From positions 1-9,828 of the forward strand of contig WQZR01000037.1 of the NCBI GenBank assembly GCA_009780625.1: a stretch of DNA of 9,828 bases, given 5' to 3'. A model generated the notes under the pieces. The model saw only the letters and a list, made by a program, of their open reading frames with translations, did not search any database and had not been told where the DNA came from. Shown piece by piece: positions 1-5,285 of the stretch. The translations under genes were made by a program, and so were the position numbers. The DNA comes from Bacillota bacterium (GTDB taxonomy: Bacteria > Bacillota > Clostridia > Christensenellales > UBA1242). The first letter of the stretch is position 1. Each line of letters opens with the position of its first letter.

Positions 1-1046
1 CTCATAAATGGAATTTTTGCCTTAAATTCATTTTCTGTTTTATAAATAAACTCTCTTGAAACCCCACCTTTTTTTCCTTCGTGCATATCGATTTTGTTCA
101 CTGCAATAACTGAAGGCTTTCCTTCTTCATTTATAAAAGTTAGAATGTTGATATCTTGCTCTGTCAGACCTTCTTCAATATCAACAAGCAAAACAACAAC
201 ATCGCTGTTTTTAATACTCTCAAGCGAACGCTCCACGGAAAAACGTTCTGTGCTTTGATATTCAATTTGTCCTTTTTTTCTCATGCCGGCTGTGTCGGTC
301 AGAATATATTTCTTTCCACCAACCTCAACTTCCACATCAACACTGTCTCTTGTTGTTCCAGAGATTGATGAAACAATCATGCGTTCTTCTTTTAGGAGTT
401 GATTTGTTAGAGTGCTTTTGCCTGAGTTTGGTTTTCCAACAATTGCAATTCTAAGTGGGCTTTCTGTATTCGGGTCGCTCTCTGGCGCGACCCCTACCTT
501 GTTTGGTCCAAGTTCTTCAATAATTCTGTCTAGCAAATCTCCAGAGTTTATTCCATGAGTTGCTGAGAAAGGAAAGACTTCGCTAAACCCTAGTTCGTAT
601 AGTTCCCATGCTTTGTCAAATCTTTCTGGGTTGTCTAGTTTGTTTGCCACAACAAAGACTGGCTTTTTTGTTTTTCGAAGAATATCTGCAACAAGCCTAT
701 CTTCACTTGTGATTCCTTCAAGTGCATCAACAACAAACAAAACAACATCTGCAGTGTTTATTGCAAGTTTTGCTTGATGTTTTATATGTCTTCGGATGCT
801 TCTTTCAAATTCCACACCACCGTCTACGTTTTTGAACTTAACATCATCATCTGGTGTGTCTATTGTGATTCCACCTGTGTCAATCATTGTGAATGTGTTT
901 CCACACCATTCAACCTCGGCATAGTTTCTGTCTCTTGTCACGCCGATTTCATCTTTAACAATGGCTTGTCTTTTTCCAACAAGTTTGTTAAACAGTGTGC
1001 TCTTTCCTGTGTTAGGTTTTCCAACGATTGCAACGGTTCTATTCAT
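1..1046 (-). CDS. der: Ribosome-assembly GTPase Der (EngA), C-terminal part missing at window edge
   Basis: Der carries two tandem GTPase domains and a C-terminal KH-like domain and acts in 50S ribosome assembly in the cytoplasm. My translation gives 348 codons. Domain 1 has GKPNTGKS (about residues 9-16), GVTRD (35-39), DTGG (56-59) and NKLD (125-128). Domain 2 has GKPNSGKS (204-211), GTTRD (230-234), DTAG (251-254) and NKID (317-320). The usual length is about 440 residues, so roughly the KH-like domain lies outside the window. Two oddities: the loop after DTGG is about 17 residues longer than in Bacillus Der, and the interdomain linker (184-196, VGVAPESDPNTES) is encoded by a palindromic repeat also found upstream of sigE. 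The start at 1046 is set by the homology beginning at MNRTVAIVGKPN. It has no Shine-Dalgarno sequence and a -10 box 6 nt upstream. The product is certain from the motifs. Confidence 0.97.
   Translation of the reverse strand, partial: MNRTVAIVGKPNTGKSTLFNKLVGKRQAIVKDEIGVTRDRNYAEVEWCGNTFTMIDTGGITIDTPDDDVKFKNVDGGVEFERSIRRHIKHQAKLAINTADVVLFVVDALEGITSEDRLVADILRKTKKPVFVVANKLDNPERFDKAWELYELGFSEVFPFSATHGINSGDLLDRIIEELGPNKVGVAPESDPNTESPLRIAIVGKPNSGKSTLTNQLLKEERMIVSSISGTTRDSVDVEVEVGGKKYILTDTAGMRKKGQIEYQSTERFSVERSLESIKNSDVVVLLVDIEEGLTEQDINILTFINEEGKPSVIAVNKIDMHEGKKGGVSREFIYKTENEFKAKIPFM
472..497 (-). repeat. Palindromic repeat copy 1, in frame within der
   Basis: The core is a perfect 7-bp inverted repeat, GGGTCGC (472-478) and GCGACCC (487-493), with an 8-nt loop. 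On the minus strand it is preceded by GTAG, giving GTAGGGGTCGC. Arms, loop length and GTAG flank are identical to the copy at 9636-9661; only the loop bases differ. Past the second arm, weaker similarity continues for about 12 nt (G, then AC and GAA at matching positions). It is read in the der frame as VGVAPESDPNTE, the stretch joining GTPase domains 1 and 2. Confidence 0.85.
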
Positions 1047-1052
1047 AAAACT

Positions 1053-1061
1053 AGTATATCA
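1053..1061 (-). promoter_or_regulatory. Extended -10 promoter of der, leaderless
   Basis: The minus strand reads TGA-TATACT (TATACT at 1053-1058, TGN extension at 1059-1061), followed by 6 nt and then the der ATG at 1046. No good -35 is seen at 16-18 nt spacing, so the TGN extension would have to carry recognition. Only 26 nt separate the start codon from the terminator hairpin of the upstream operon, so a promoter must lie about here unless der depends on read-through. The predicted transcription start is at or next to the A of the ATG. Confidence 0.6.
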
Positions 1062-1072
1062 CAGTTAAATTA

Positions 1073-1095
1073 AAAAAAGCGCGATGCGCTTTTTT
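1073..1095. terminator. Bidirectional rho-independent terminator after the nrdR-cupin operon
   Basis: A perfect 10-bp stem, AAAAAAGCGC and GCGCTTTTTT, closes on a GAT loop, with A and T tracts on both sides so that it can work on either strand. On the minus strand it ends the nrdR-cupin transcript, and the TAA stop of the cupin gene (1094-1096) overlaps the base of the stem. It insulates der, whose promoter starts about 12 nt further on. Confidence 0.85.
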
Positions 1096-1399
1096 ATTTT
1101 ACTATTGTGTATGTTGCTGCGTCGAACTTTCCGCTTAGGTAGTAGCTTTCGCCTTTTTCGATTGCAAGCAAGTCACCTTTTCTTGCAAAAATTCTCTGGC
1201 CGTTCACAAAAACTTCACCGTCGCCAAATGTGATGAACAAATAGCTTGTTTCTTCGCAAACTCTTTCGCCTGTTTCTGGAAACCTTCCATTGATTTCATA
1301 CTTTGAAAAGTTGAAGTCTCCAAAAGAACCATAATCGAATCTGATTTGTCCTCTTGTTTCGCTTGTGTATTTTGCGTCGTCTCTTCTAACGTGTTTCAT
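1094..1399 (-). CDS. Small cupin-like protein
   Basis: This gene encodes 101 residues, read as a single cupin-type beta-barrel. The C-terminal half has the typical alternation of strands and turns: SYLFITFGDGEVFVNGQ, then RKGDLLAIEKGESYYLSG, the GD...P-less form of the second cupin motif. The conserved metal-binding histidines of classical cupins are not visible, so a catalytic role is doubtful and a ligand-binding or sensing role is a guess. The ATG at 1399 is preferred to the one at 1411: a GGGAAGGG tract (1402-1409) fits only the inner start, while the outer one has its purine tract almost touching the ATG. It lies 21 nt behind nrdR and is probably co-transcribed with it. Function unknown; the fold call is moderately sure. 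Confidence 0.7.
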   Translation of the reverse strand: MKHVRRDDAKYTSETRGQIRFDYGSFGDFNFSKYEINGRFPETGERVCEETSYLFITFGDGEVFVNGQRIFARKGDLLAIEKGESYYLSGKFDAATYTIVK

Positions 1400-1420
1400 T
1401 TCCCTTCCCATTCCCCTTTT

Positions 1421-1870
1421 TTATTTAATAAAAGTCTCCAAAAATTCTTTGAAGTGACTTATATCCTTAAATTGTCTGTATACACTCGCAAAGCGGATGT
1501 ATGCAACTTCATCAACAGCTCTAAGTTCTTCCATAACCATTTCGCCAATTTGCTTTGTTTCAACTTCTTGGCTTAGGCTGTTATATATTCGTTTTTCGAT
1601 GTTCTTCACCATTTCATCAATTTGAGTTATTGTCACTGGGCGTTTTTCGCAAGCCTTAATCATTCCGCTCTTAACTTTTTGTGCAGAAAAAGGTTGCCTT
1701 GCACCGTTTGACTTAATAACCAAAATTGGTGTCGTTTCAACTGTTTCGTAGGTTGTATAGCGTTTGCCGCAACCAATACACTCGCGTCTACGACGAATGC
1801 TTAGCCCGTCTTCGTTTGTGCGGCTGTCTATAACCTTACTATCAATATGTCCACAGAATATACATTTCAT
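1421..1870 (-). CDS. nrdR: Transcriptional repressor NrdR
   Basis: NrdR is the zinc-finger and ATP-cone repressor of ribonucleotide reductase operons; it senses dATP/ATP and binds NrdR boxes. The 149-residue product starts MKCIFCGH and has the zinc-ribbon cysteines C3, C6, C31 and C34, the RRRREC basic segment, then an ATP cone from about residue 49 (VIKSNGARQPFSAQKV) to 139. Length and order match the family (about 150). The longer reading from 1909 is rejected: NrdR proteins begin at MKCPFC-like sequence, and the extension would run through a consensus promoter. No Shine-Dalgarno sequence precedes 1870; TATAAT ends 6 nt before it. No ribonucleotide reductase gene or obvious NrdR box is in the window. 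NrdR genes often neighbour the sigE-sigG-ylmC group in clostridia, which fits here. Confidence 0.97.
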   Translation of the reverse strand: MKCIFCGHIDSKVIDSRTNEDGLSIRRRRECIGCGKRYTTYETVETTPILVIKSNGARQPFSAQKVKSGMIKACEKRPVTITQIDEMVKNIEKRIYNSLSQEVETKQIGEMVMEELRAVDEVAYIRFASVYRQFKDISHFKEFLETFIK

Positions 1871-1876
1871 AAGTTT

Positions 1877-1905
1877 ATTATAACATGTATGCATTTTTTT
1901 GTTAA
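1877..1905 (-). promoter_or_regulatory. Consensus promoter of nrdR, predicted leaderless
   Basis: On the minus strand: TTAACA (1900-1905), 17-nt spacer, TATAAT (1877-1882) with a TGT extension (1883-1885), then 6 nt (AAACTT) and the ATG at 1870. This is a near-perfect sigma-A promoter whose expected start point is the A of the start codon. No ribosome binding site can fit. Confidence 0.85.
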
Positions 1906-1922
1906 ACAAATGAGAATAGGTC

Positions 1923-1951
1923 TTGAATTTGCGTTTTTAAAGTGATATCAT
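1923..1951 (+). promoter_or_regulatory. Promoter of the radical SAM gene, leaderless or nearly so
   Basis: TTGAAT (1923-1928), 17-nt spacer, TATCAT (1946-1951) preceded by TGA, then CTAGCACG and the ATG at 1960. The 8-nt gap predicts a leader of 0-3 nt, and no Shine-Dalgarno sequence is present. It is back to back with the nrdR promoter; the two -35 boxes are 17 nt apart. Confidence 0.75.
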
Positions 1952-1959
1952 CTAGCACG

Positions 1960-2736
1960 ATGAGATATAGTGTGAAAGCTTTAGGTTTGGAAGTGACGAG
2001 AATTTGCAATTTAAATTGCCCAGGCTTTTGCATGCGTGGAAAAAGCCAAAAACTTTATATGACAAAAAAGATTATTGATATGGCTCTTGAAAACAAAGAA
2101 ATTGCTGGCATGGCGATTAGAGAAATTTTCTTCAGCGGCGGCGAACCAACTTTAAACCCAGAAATTGTTGTTTATACAATCGATAAAATCATAAAAGAAA
2201 ATTTGAATGTTAGGTTTATTTCTATGGCAACAAATGGTCAAATTTATAACACAGACATTGTTGAAGCGTTTATTAAGTTTTCTAACTTTAGAAATGCGCA
2301 GCTTGGCAGACTGAAGTCTTCCCTTGAAGAAAAGAAAGAAGAACTGATTAAAGTTAGACCTTTTGCTTTTATTAGACTTTCTGACGACCAGTTTCACAAC
2401 CGCATTCCAAAGATGGTAAACGATTTATATGAAAGCATAGACAAGCGAATCAAAATCTATAGAACTGGCGAAAGAGAAGAAAAACAAGTTTTTCAAACTG
2501 GCTTTGCAAACGATGGAGCAACATTTGAATATAAACCAGAAAATTATACCTTTGAAGAAGATTCAAGCAGCAATGCAATTTTATATGTAACTGCAAAAGG
2601 CGATTTGACTTTGAACCCAAACGGAGCGTATGACGACATGGACGAAAAGAACTTTGGGCAAGTTGAAAAAGCAAATATACGAGAACTTCTGGTTAGACAC
2701 TGTGCAAGCAAAAAACAGCCAGTTGCTGCTTCTTAG
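1960..2736 (+). CDS. Radical SAM domain protein with CX3CX3C cluster motif
   Basis: This is a 258-residue protein of the radical SAM class, whose members bind a 4Fe-4S cluster and cleave S-adenosylmethionine. The N-terminus has CNLNCPGFC (C16, C20, C24) followed by MRG, and a SAM-contacting FSGGEP at about 58-63. The middle and end (about 90-250) are lysine- and glutamate-rich, with no second cysteine-rich cluster domain. The spacing is CX3CX3C, not the canonical CX3CX2C; the codons are unambiguous. The first ATG of the domain (1960) is chosen over the GTG at 1942, which lies inside the promoter -10 region. The substrate is not recognisable: no peptide precursor, glycyl radical enzyme or cofactor gene adjoins it. 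It is transcribed divergently from nrdR and ends 2 nt from the converging ylmC-like gene. Confidence 0.88.
   Translation: MRYSVKALGLEVTRICNLNCPGFCMRGKSQKLYMTKKIIDMALENKEIAGMAIREIFFSGGEPTLNPEIVVYTIDKIIKENLNVRFISMATNGQIYNTDIVEAFIKFSNFRNAQLGRLKSSLEEKKEELIKVRPFAFIRLSDDQFHNRIPKMVNDLYESIDKRIKIYRTGEREEKQVFQTGFANDGATFEYKPENYTFEEDSSSNAILYVTAKGDLTLNPNGAYDDMDEKNFGQVEKANIRELLVRHCASKKQPVAAS
2710..2731 (-). terminator. Probable terminator of the YlmC/YmxH-like gene, inside the radical SAM 3' end
   Basis: The minus strand reads AAGCAGC, loop AACTG, then GCTG and six T. The stem is 7 bp if a G-U pair and two A-T pairs into the T tract are counted, otherwise 4 bp. It starts 7 nt after the TAA of the minus-strand gene and lies wholly within the last codons of the converging radical SAM gene. 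The stem is modest, so this is a moderate call. Confidence 0.45.
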
Positions 2737-2738
2737 AT

Positions 2739-3005
2739 TTATCTTTTAAGATTATGATTAGAGTCGTATTTTATTTCGATTAGAATAATGTCTGCCCCCA
2801 CTTTCAAAATGCAGTGATATGGAACAAAGATATCTGTGTTTGATTTTAGGAGACTGAAAAGTCTTCTGTTTCCTGGAACAACAAACCCCAAAATTTTTCC
2901 AGAGCATTGTTCGAAAACAATATCGCAAATCACGCCAAGAATCTTTCCATCGAATATATTCACAACTTCTTTTTTTCTAAGCTCTGTTAGGGTTATTTCG
3001 TTCAT
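2739..3005 (-). CDS. ylmC: YlmC/YmxH-family PRC-barrel sporulation-associated protein
   Basis: This gene encodes an 88-residue single PRC-barrel domain. The pattern ELRKKEVVNIFDGKILGVICDI, then GKILGFVVPG, then VPYHCILKVGADIILIEI matches the YlmC/YmxH family, which is linked to sporulation by conservation and gene neighbourhood; the molecular role is not known. ATG 3005 is chosen because the family begins with the (R/T)LSEL-like segment (here LTELRKKE), and upstream codons from 3032 would lie inside the terminator hairpin of the neighbouring operon. Only 16 nt separate that hairpin from the ATG. There is no Shine-Dalgarno sequence, and the AT-rich GTCATATATATTAAC there may hold a -10 box. It sits near sigG and nrdR as in other clostridia. 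The second symbol in use is ymxH. Confidence 0.88.
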   Translation of the reverse strand: MNEITLTELRKKEVVNIFDGKILGVICDIVFEQCSGKILGFVVPGNRRLFSLLKSNTDIFVPYHCILKVGADIILIEIKYDSNHNLKR

Positions 3006-3021
3006 GTTAATATATATGACA

Positions 3022-3050
3022 AAAAAAGACAATCAATGATTGTCTTTTTT
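3022..3050. terminator. Bidirectional rho-independent terminator after the PIN gene pair
   Basis: A perfect 13-bp stem, AAAAAAGACAATC and GATTGTCTTTTTT, has an AAT loop. On the minus strand it ends the operon of the PIN protein and its small partner, whose TAA stop (3049-3051) overlaps the stem base. The layout is the same as at 1073-1095. Confidence 0.87.
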
Positions 3051-3402
3051 ATAGTGGTTCAATTGTTGGGGGTCTATCTGGGTGAAACGTTTTTTTAATT
3101 CTTTTTTTCTCATCAGTCACTGTTTGGTCTATTCCCATTTTTCGTGCTGCTTCTTGAATAACTTTTTCACTCCATTTTTCTCTTTCTTCAGGAGACATAT
3201 TCTTTAACTCCAAATTGAGTTCTTCTCTTACAGAAATAATGTCAGGGTGATTTGCAAGTTCATCACTTTTTTTAGTTAGATATTTTCTTATGTCTTCATC
3301 AGTGATATTAGAAAGTCTACTCCTTACTGAGTCGATTGTTTCTTGAGTATAACCCATCCTTAGAGCCTCTTCCCAAAATTTTTCATCCTTTTCTCTTTCC
3401 AT
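3049..3402 (-). CDS. Small charged helical protein downstream of the PIN gene, function unknown
   Basis: I do not recognise this 117-residue protein. It is highly charged (many E, K, D, R), has no predicted membrane segment or signal peptide, and reads as mostly alpha-helical: about residues 4-16, 18-30, 34-49, 54-68 and 69-90. The tail is proline-rich (HPDRPPTIEPL). A stretch around MSPEEREKWSEKV resembles regulatory or adaptor helices only in a general way. The ATG at 3402 has AGGAG (3413-3417) 10 nt upstream, a rather long spacing. It follows the PIN gene by 29 nt and shares its terminator, so the two are almost certainly one transcript. A partner or antitoxin role for the PIN protein is inference from position only. 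Confidence 0.8.
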   Translation of the reverse strand: MEREKDEKFWEEALRMGYTQETIDSVRSRLSNITDEDIRKYLTKKSDELANHPDIISVREELNLELKNMSPEEREKWSEKVIQEAARKMGIDQTVTDEKKRIKKTFHPDRPPTIEPL

Positions 3403-3431
3403 TATAAATTTACTCCTAGTTAATTATAGCA

Positions 3432-4406
3432 TTAAAAGGCAGCCTGTGCACCTTTCATAGTCACAATATTTTTTGTTACACCAGGCACTCCTCCATAATT
3501 GTGAGCAGCATTAAGATTCTCTTTATGCATTTGGGCTTTTTGACTTTTCTCTATCGCATTTTTTGCCCGTGTATATTCGTAGATTTTAGCCAAATCTTTT
3601 TCTTTCGCTAGCTTTTGCTCCTTCCTGTCTGCTATCTTTAATGCTATTTTTAGTTTTGCTTCCTCGTTCCCTGCAGCTTCATTTCTATTGTGTTCCTTCC
3701 AAAGATTCTTAATATTATTATTGAGTCTTCTTACCTCTTCAATAACTCCTTTATGCTCTTCTTCTAAATCTGAAATCGCACTCTTTAAATCTAGCCTTCT
3801 CCAATGCCCCGCAATTCTTTCATCCCAAATCCTAACTTTTTCAGCGTTCGCAGGGTCATTTCTCCAATCTGGGTCGTTTTGAAGAAACTGCAATGCGTCT
3901 ATTGCTCCCATAGCTTTAAGCTCAGGCATTCCATTTCTTCTATTAATTTCATTCACTTTGCCTATACGGTTTACAATATTTGAATAATCATTTGAAACGA
4001 CTAAATCCATTTTTTTATATGTCGCCGCTGCCATATGGTATCTGTCTTTTTCTTGTATTACATCCCTACCTTTTTCATAATCGAAATAATCATCTATGAC
4101 TCCGGGTACATCATACTTATTAGAATACTGACGCATTTCTTCAGTTAACGCAAGAGGCTTTGGACCTAGCACTCCTAAGTCCTTGTAGATACTGTCAAAA
4201 TCGATTAAACCTTTAAGACTATCTCTTTCCGAAAGTCTAGCTAGTTCTCCGTAAGTAACATCAGACACATAAATATCAAACCTATCTTCGTTTTGCTTAA
4301 GATAGCGGAAAAAATCTCTGTATATATCTCTTGTCTCTTTATCAAGACGATTGTCATGCATACAGCAAAGCATTGAAGTGTCTATGTATATACTTTTCTT
4401 TCTCAT
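3432..4406 (-). CDS. PIN-domain putative ribonuclease with C-terminal coiled coil
   Basis: The product is 324 residues. Residues 1-170 are a PIN domain, the fold of VapC-type metal-dependent ribonucleases. The expected acidic residues are visible: D9 in YIDTSML, E54 in YGELA, D121 in KDRYHMAAA, and N139/D140 in VVSNDYSNIV, followed by the PELKAMGAID segment seen after this motif in the family. Residues about 207-285 form a long lysine/glutamate coiled coil, and the last 30 (HNYGGVPGVTKNI) are a distinct tail. VapC toxins are about 130-150 residues, so the C-terminal half is extra. The start at 4406 (MRKKSIYIDTS) is set by the domain and by a TACAAT -10 box 6 nt upstream; the longer reading from 4421 would overlap that box. 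No antitoxin of a known DNA-binding family is adjacent. RNase activity is likely but unproven. Confidence 0.82.
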   Translation of the reverse strand: MRKKSIYIDTSMLCCMHDNRLDKETRDIYRDFFRYLKQNEDRFDIYVSDVTYGELARLSERDSLKGLIDFDSIYKDLGVLGPKPLALTEEMRQYSNKYDVPGVIDDYFDYEKGRDVIQEKDRYHMAAATYKKMDLVVSNDYSNIVNRIGKVNEINRRNGMPELKAMGAIDALQFLQNDPDWRNDPANAEKVRIWDERIAGHWRRLDLKSAISDLEEEHKGVIEEVRRLNNNIKNLWKEHNRNEAAGNEEAKLKIALKIADRKEQKLAKEKDLAKIYEYTRAKNAIEKSQKAQMHKENLNAAHNYGGVPGVTKNIVTMKGAQAAF

Positions 4407-4412
4407 GTCATT

Positions 4413-4440
4413 ATTGTACAATTTTTCAAATTATTGCCAA
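4413..4440 (-). promoter_or_regulatory. Promoter of the PIN operon, predicted leaderless
   Basis: Minus strand: TTGGCA (4435-4440), 16-nt spacer, TACAAT (4413-4418), then 6 nt (AATGAC) and the ATG at 4406. The expected start point is the A of the ATG. No ribosome binding site is present. Confidence 0.78.
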
Positions 4441-4477
4441 AAGAATAACCCCGAAATTAAGCAAAAAATTATGTGCG

Positions 4478-4508
4478 TGAATAATAAGTTTTCAAGATGT
4501 TAATCATA
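4478..4508 (+). promoter_or_regulatory. Possible sigma-F/sigma-G type promoter of sigG
   Basis: TGAATA (4478-4483) fits the TGMATA -35 of sigma-G. After 18 nt, AATCATA (4502-4508) agrees at five of seven positions with the CATAMTA -10. Five bases later is the ATG (4514), so this mRNA too would be leaderless. sigG is known to be switched on by sigma-F and then by sigma-G itself, which makes this class of promoter the expected one. The -10 match is imperfect, so this is tentative. Confidence 0.38.
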
Positions 4509-4513
4509 TATTC

Positions 4514-5284
4514 ATGAAAAACAACAGCAAAGTTTCCATTATGGGAATCAACACAAATCAGTTGCCGACTCTTAAGGCAAAAGAAATGGCTGAGCTTATG
4601 GAAAAAGTGAAAGACGGTTGCAGAGAATCTAGGCAACAACTTATTTATTGCAATTTTAAATTGGTGCTTTCTGTTTGTAAACGTTTCTCTTCTAGACGAG
4701 AACAAATAGACGATATCTTTCAAGTTGGTGTGATGGGGCTTTGCAAAGCGGTTGACAACTTCGACCCAAAGTTTAATGTAAAATTTTCCACATATGCTGT
4801 TCCAATGATTATTGGCGAGATTAGGCGATATCTTCGAGATACATCAATTGTTAGAGTTTCACGTGGGCTTCGGGACATTGCATATCAAGCACTTTTGATT
4901 AAAGAACAAAACAAAGATTTAGACAGTGAAGTGACGAATGAACAGATTGCACAAATTTTGGGAATAGATTTGTCGCAAGTTGCCGCGGCTCTTGAAGCTG
5001 TTTCGGAACCAATAAGCCTCTATGCACCAGCTTATGGAGATGACGACAAATTGTCGCTAGCAGACACAATAAGTTCTGCCACGGACACAGAAGACGAAAA
5101 ACTTAGGCAACTATGCCTAAAAGAAGCAATCAAGGTTCTTGGAGAACGTGAAAAAGAAATTATTGATTTACGATATTTTCAAGGCAAAACTCAGATTGAG
5201 GTTTCAAAAGAAGTTGGCATAAGCCAGGCACAAGTCAGTCGCCTCGAAAAAAATGCTCTAAAAATTTTAGAGCAATATATATAA
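4514..5284 (+). CDS. sigG: RNA polymerase sporulation sigma factor sigma-G
   Basis: Sigma-G directs late forespore transcription in endospore formers. The 256-residue protein opens with KVSIMGINTNQLPTLK, the sigma-G N-terminal signature (compare KVEICGVDTSKLPVLK of Bacillus). Region 2 follows (about 40-110), with QIDDIFQVGVMGLCKAVDNF and the near-invariant NVKFSTYAVPMIIGEIRRYL; then region 3 (about 113-165) and region 4 with the helix-turn-helix GKTQIEVSKEVGISQAQVS (about 214-232). Length is normal. A deviation is YCNFKLVLS at 45-53, where other sigma-G proteins have NGNLRLVLS. The first ATG (4514) is used because homology begins before the next one. There is no Shine-Dalgarno sequence. Unlike the usual spoIIGA-sigE-sigG order on one strand, this gene is on the opposite strand from sigE and separated from it by two genes. 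Confidence 0.95.
   Translation: MKNNSKVSIMGINTNQLPTLKAKEMAELMEKVKDGCRESRQQLIYCNFKLVLSVCKRFSSRREQIDDIFQVGVMGLCKAVDNFDPKFNVKFSTYAVPMIIGEIRRYLRDTSIVRVSRGLRDIAYQALLIKEQNKDLDSEVTNEQIAQILGIDLSQVAAALEAVSEPISLYAPAYGDDDKLSLADTISSATDTEDEKLRQLCLKEAIKVLGEREKEIIDLRYFQGKTQIEVSKEVGISQAQVSRLEKNALKILEQYI
5247..5273 (-). terminator. Terminator of the HAD gene, embedded antisense in the sigG 3' end
   Basis: Minus strand: GCTCTAAA, short loop, TTTAGAGC (inverted repeat spanning 5255-5273), then A and seven T (5247-5253). The T tract lies only on the minus-strand side, so this serves the HAD gene, which stops at 5286. It falls entirely inside the last codons of sigG, so the 3' ends of the two mRNAs overlap as antisense. 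Confidence 0.75.
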
Positions 5285-5285
5285 A

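Noticed and set aside
156..1073. Two plus-strand open frames (70 and 99 codons) antisense to der
   Set aside because: The opposite strand is unmistakably der with all GTPase motifs. The plus-strand products are low-complexity F/S/C-rich shadows.
1871..1909. Upstream ATG start for nrdR
   Set aside because: NrdR proteins start at MKC-F-C; the 13 extra codons run through a consensus TTAACA-N17-TATAAT promoter.
1942..1959. Upstream GTG start for the radical SAM gene
   Set aside because: It overlaps the TGATATCAT -10 region, adds only residues outside the domain, and has no ribosome binding site.
2738..2752. ATCTTTTAAGAT palindrome as a terminator for the radical SAM gene
   Set aside because: The loop is too small and no T tract follows.
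3432..4406. Classical VapBC toxin-antitoxin call
   Set aside because: The PIN protein is about twice VapC size, the neighbour is downstream and has no recognisable antitoxin DNA-binding fold.
5255..5273. Hairpin at the end of sigG as a plus-strand terminator for sigG
   Set aside because: It lies before the sigG stop and has no T tract on the plus strand; the T tract is on the minus strand.
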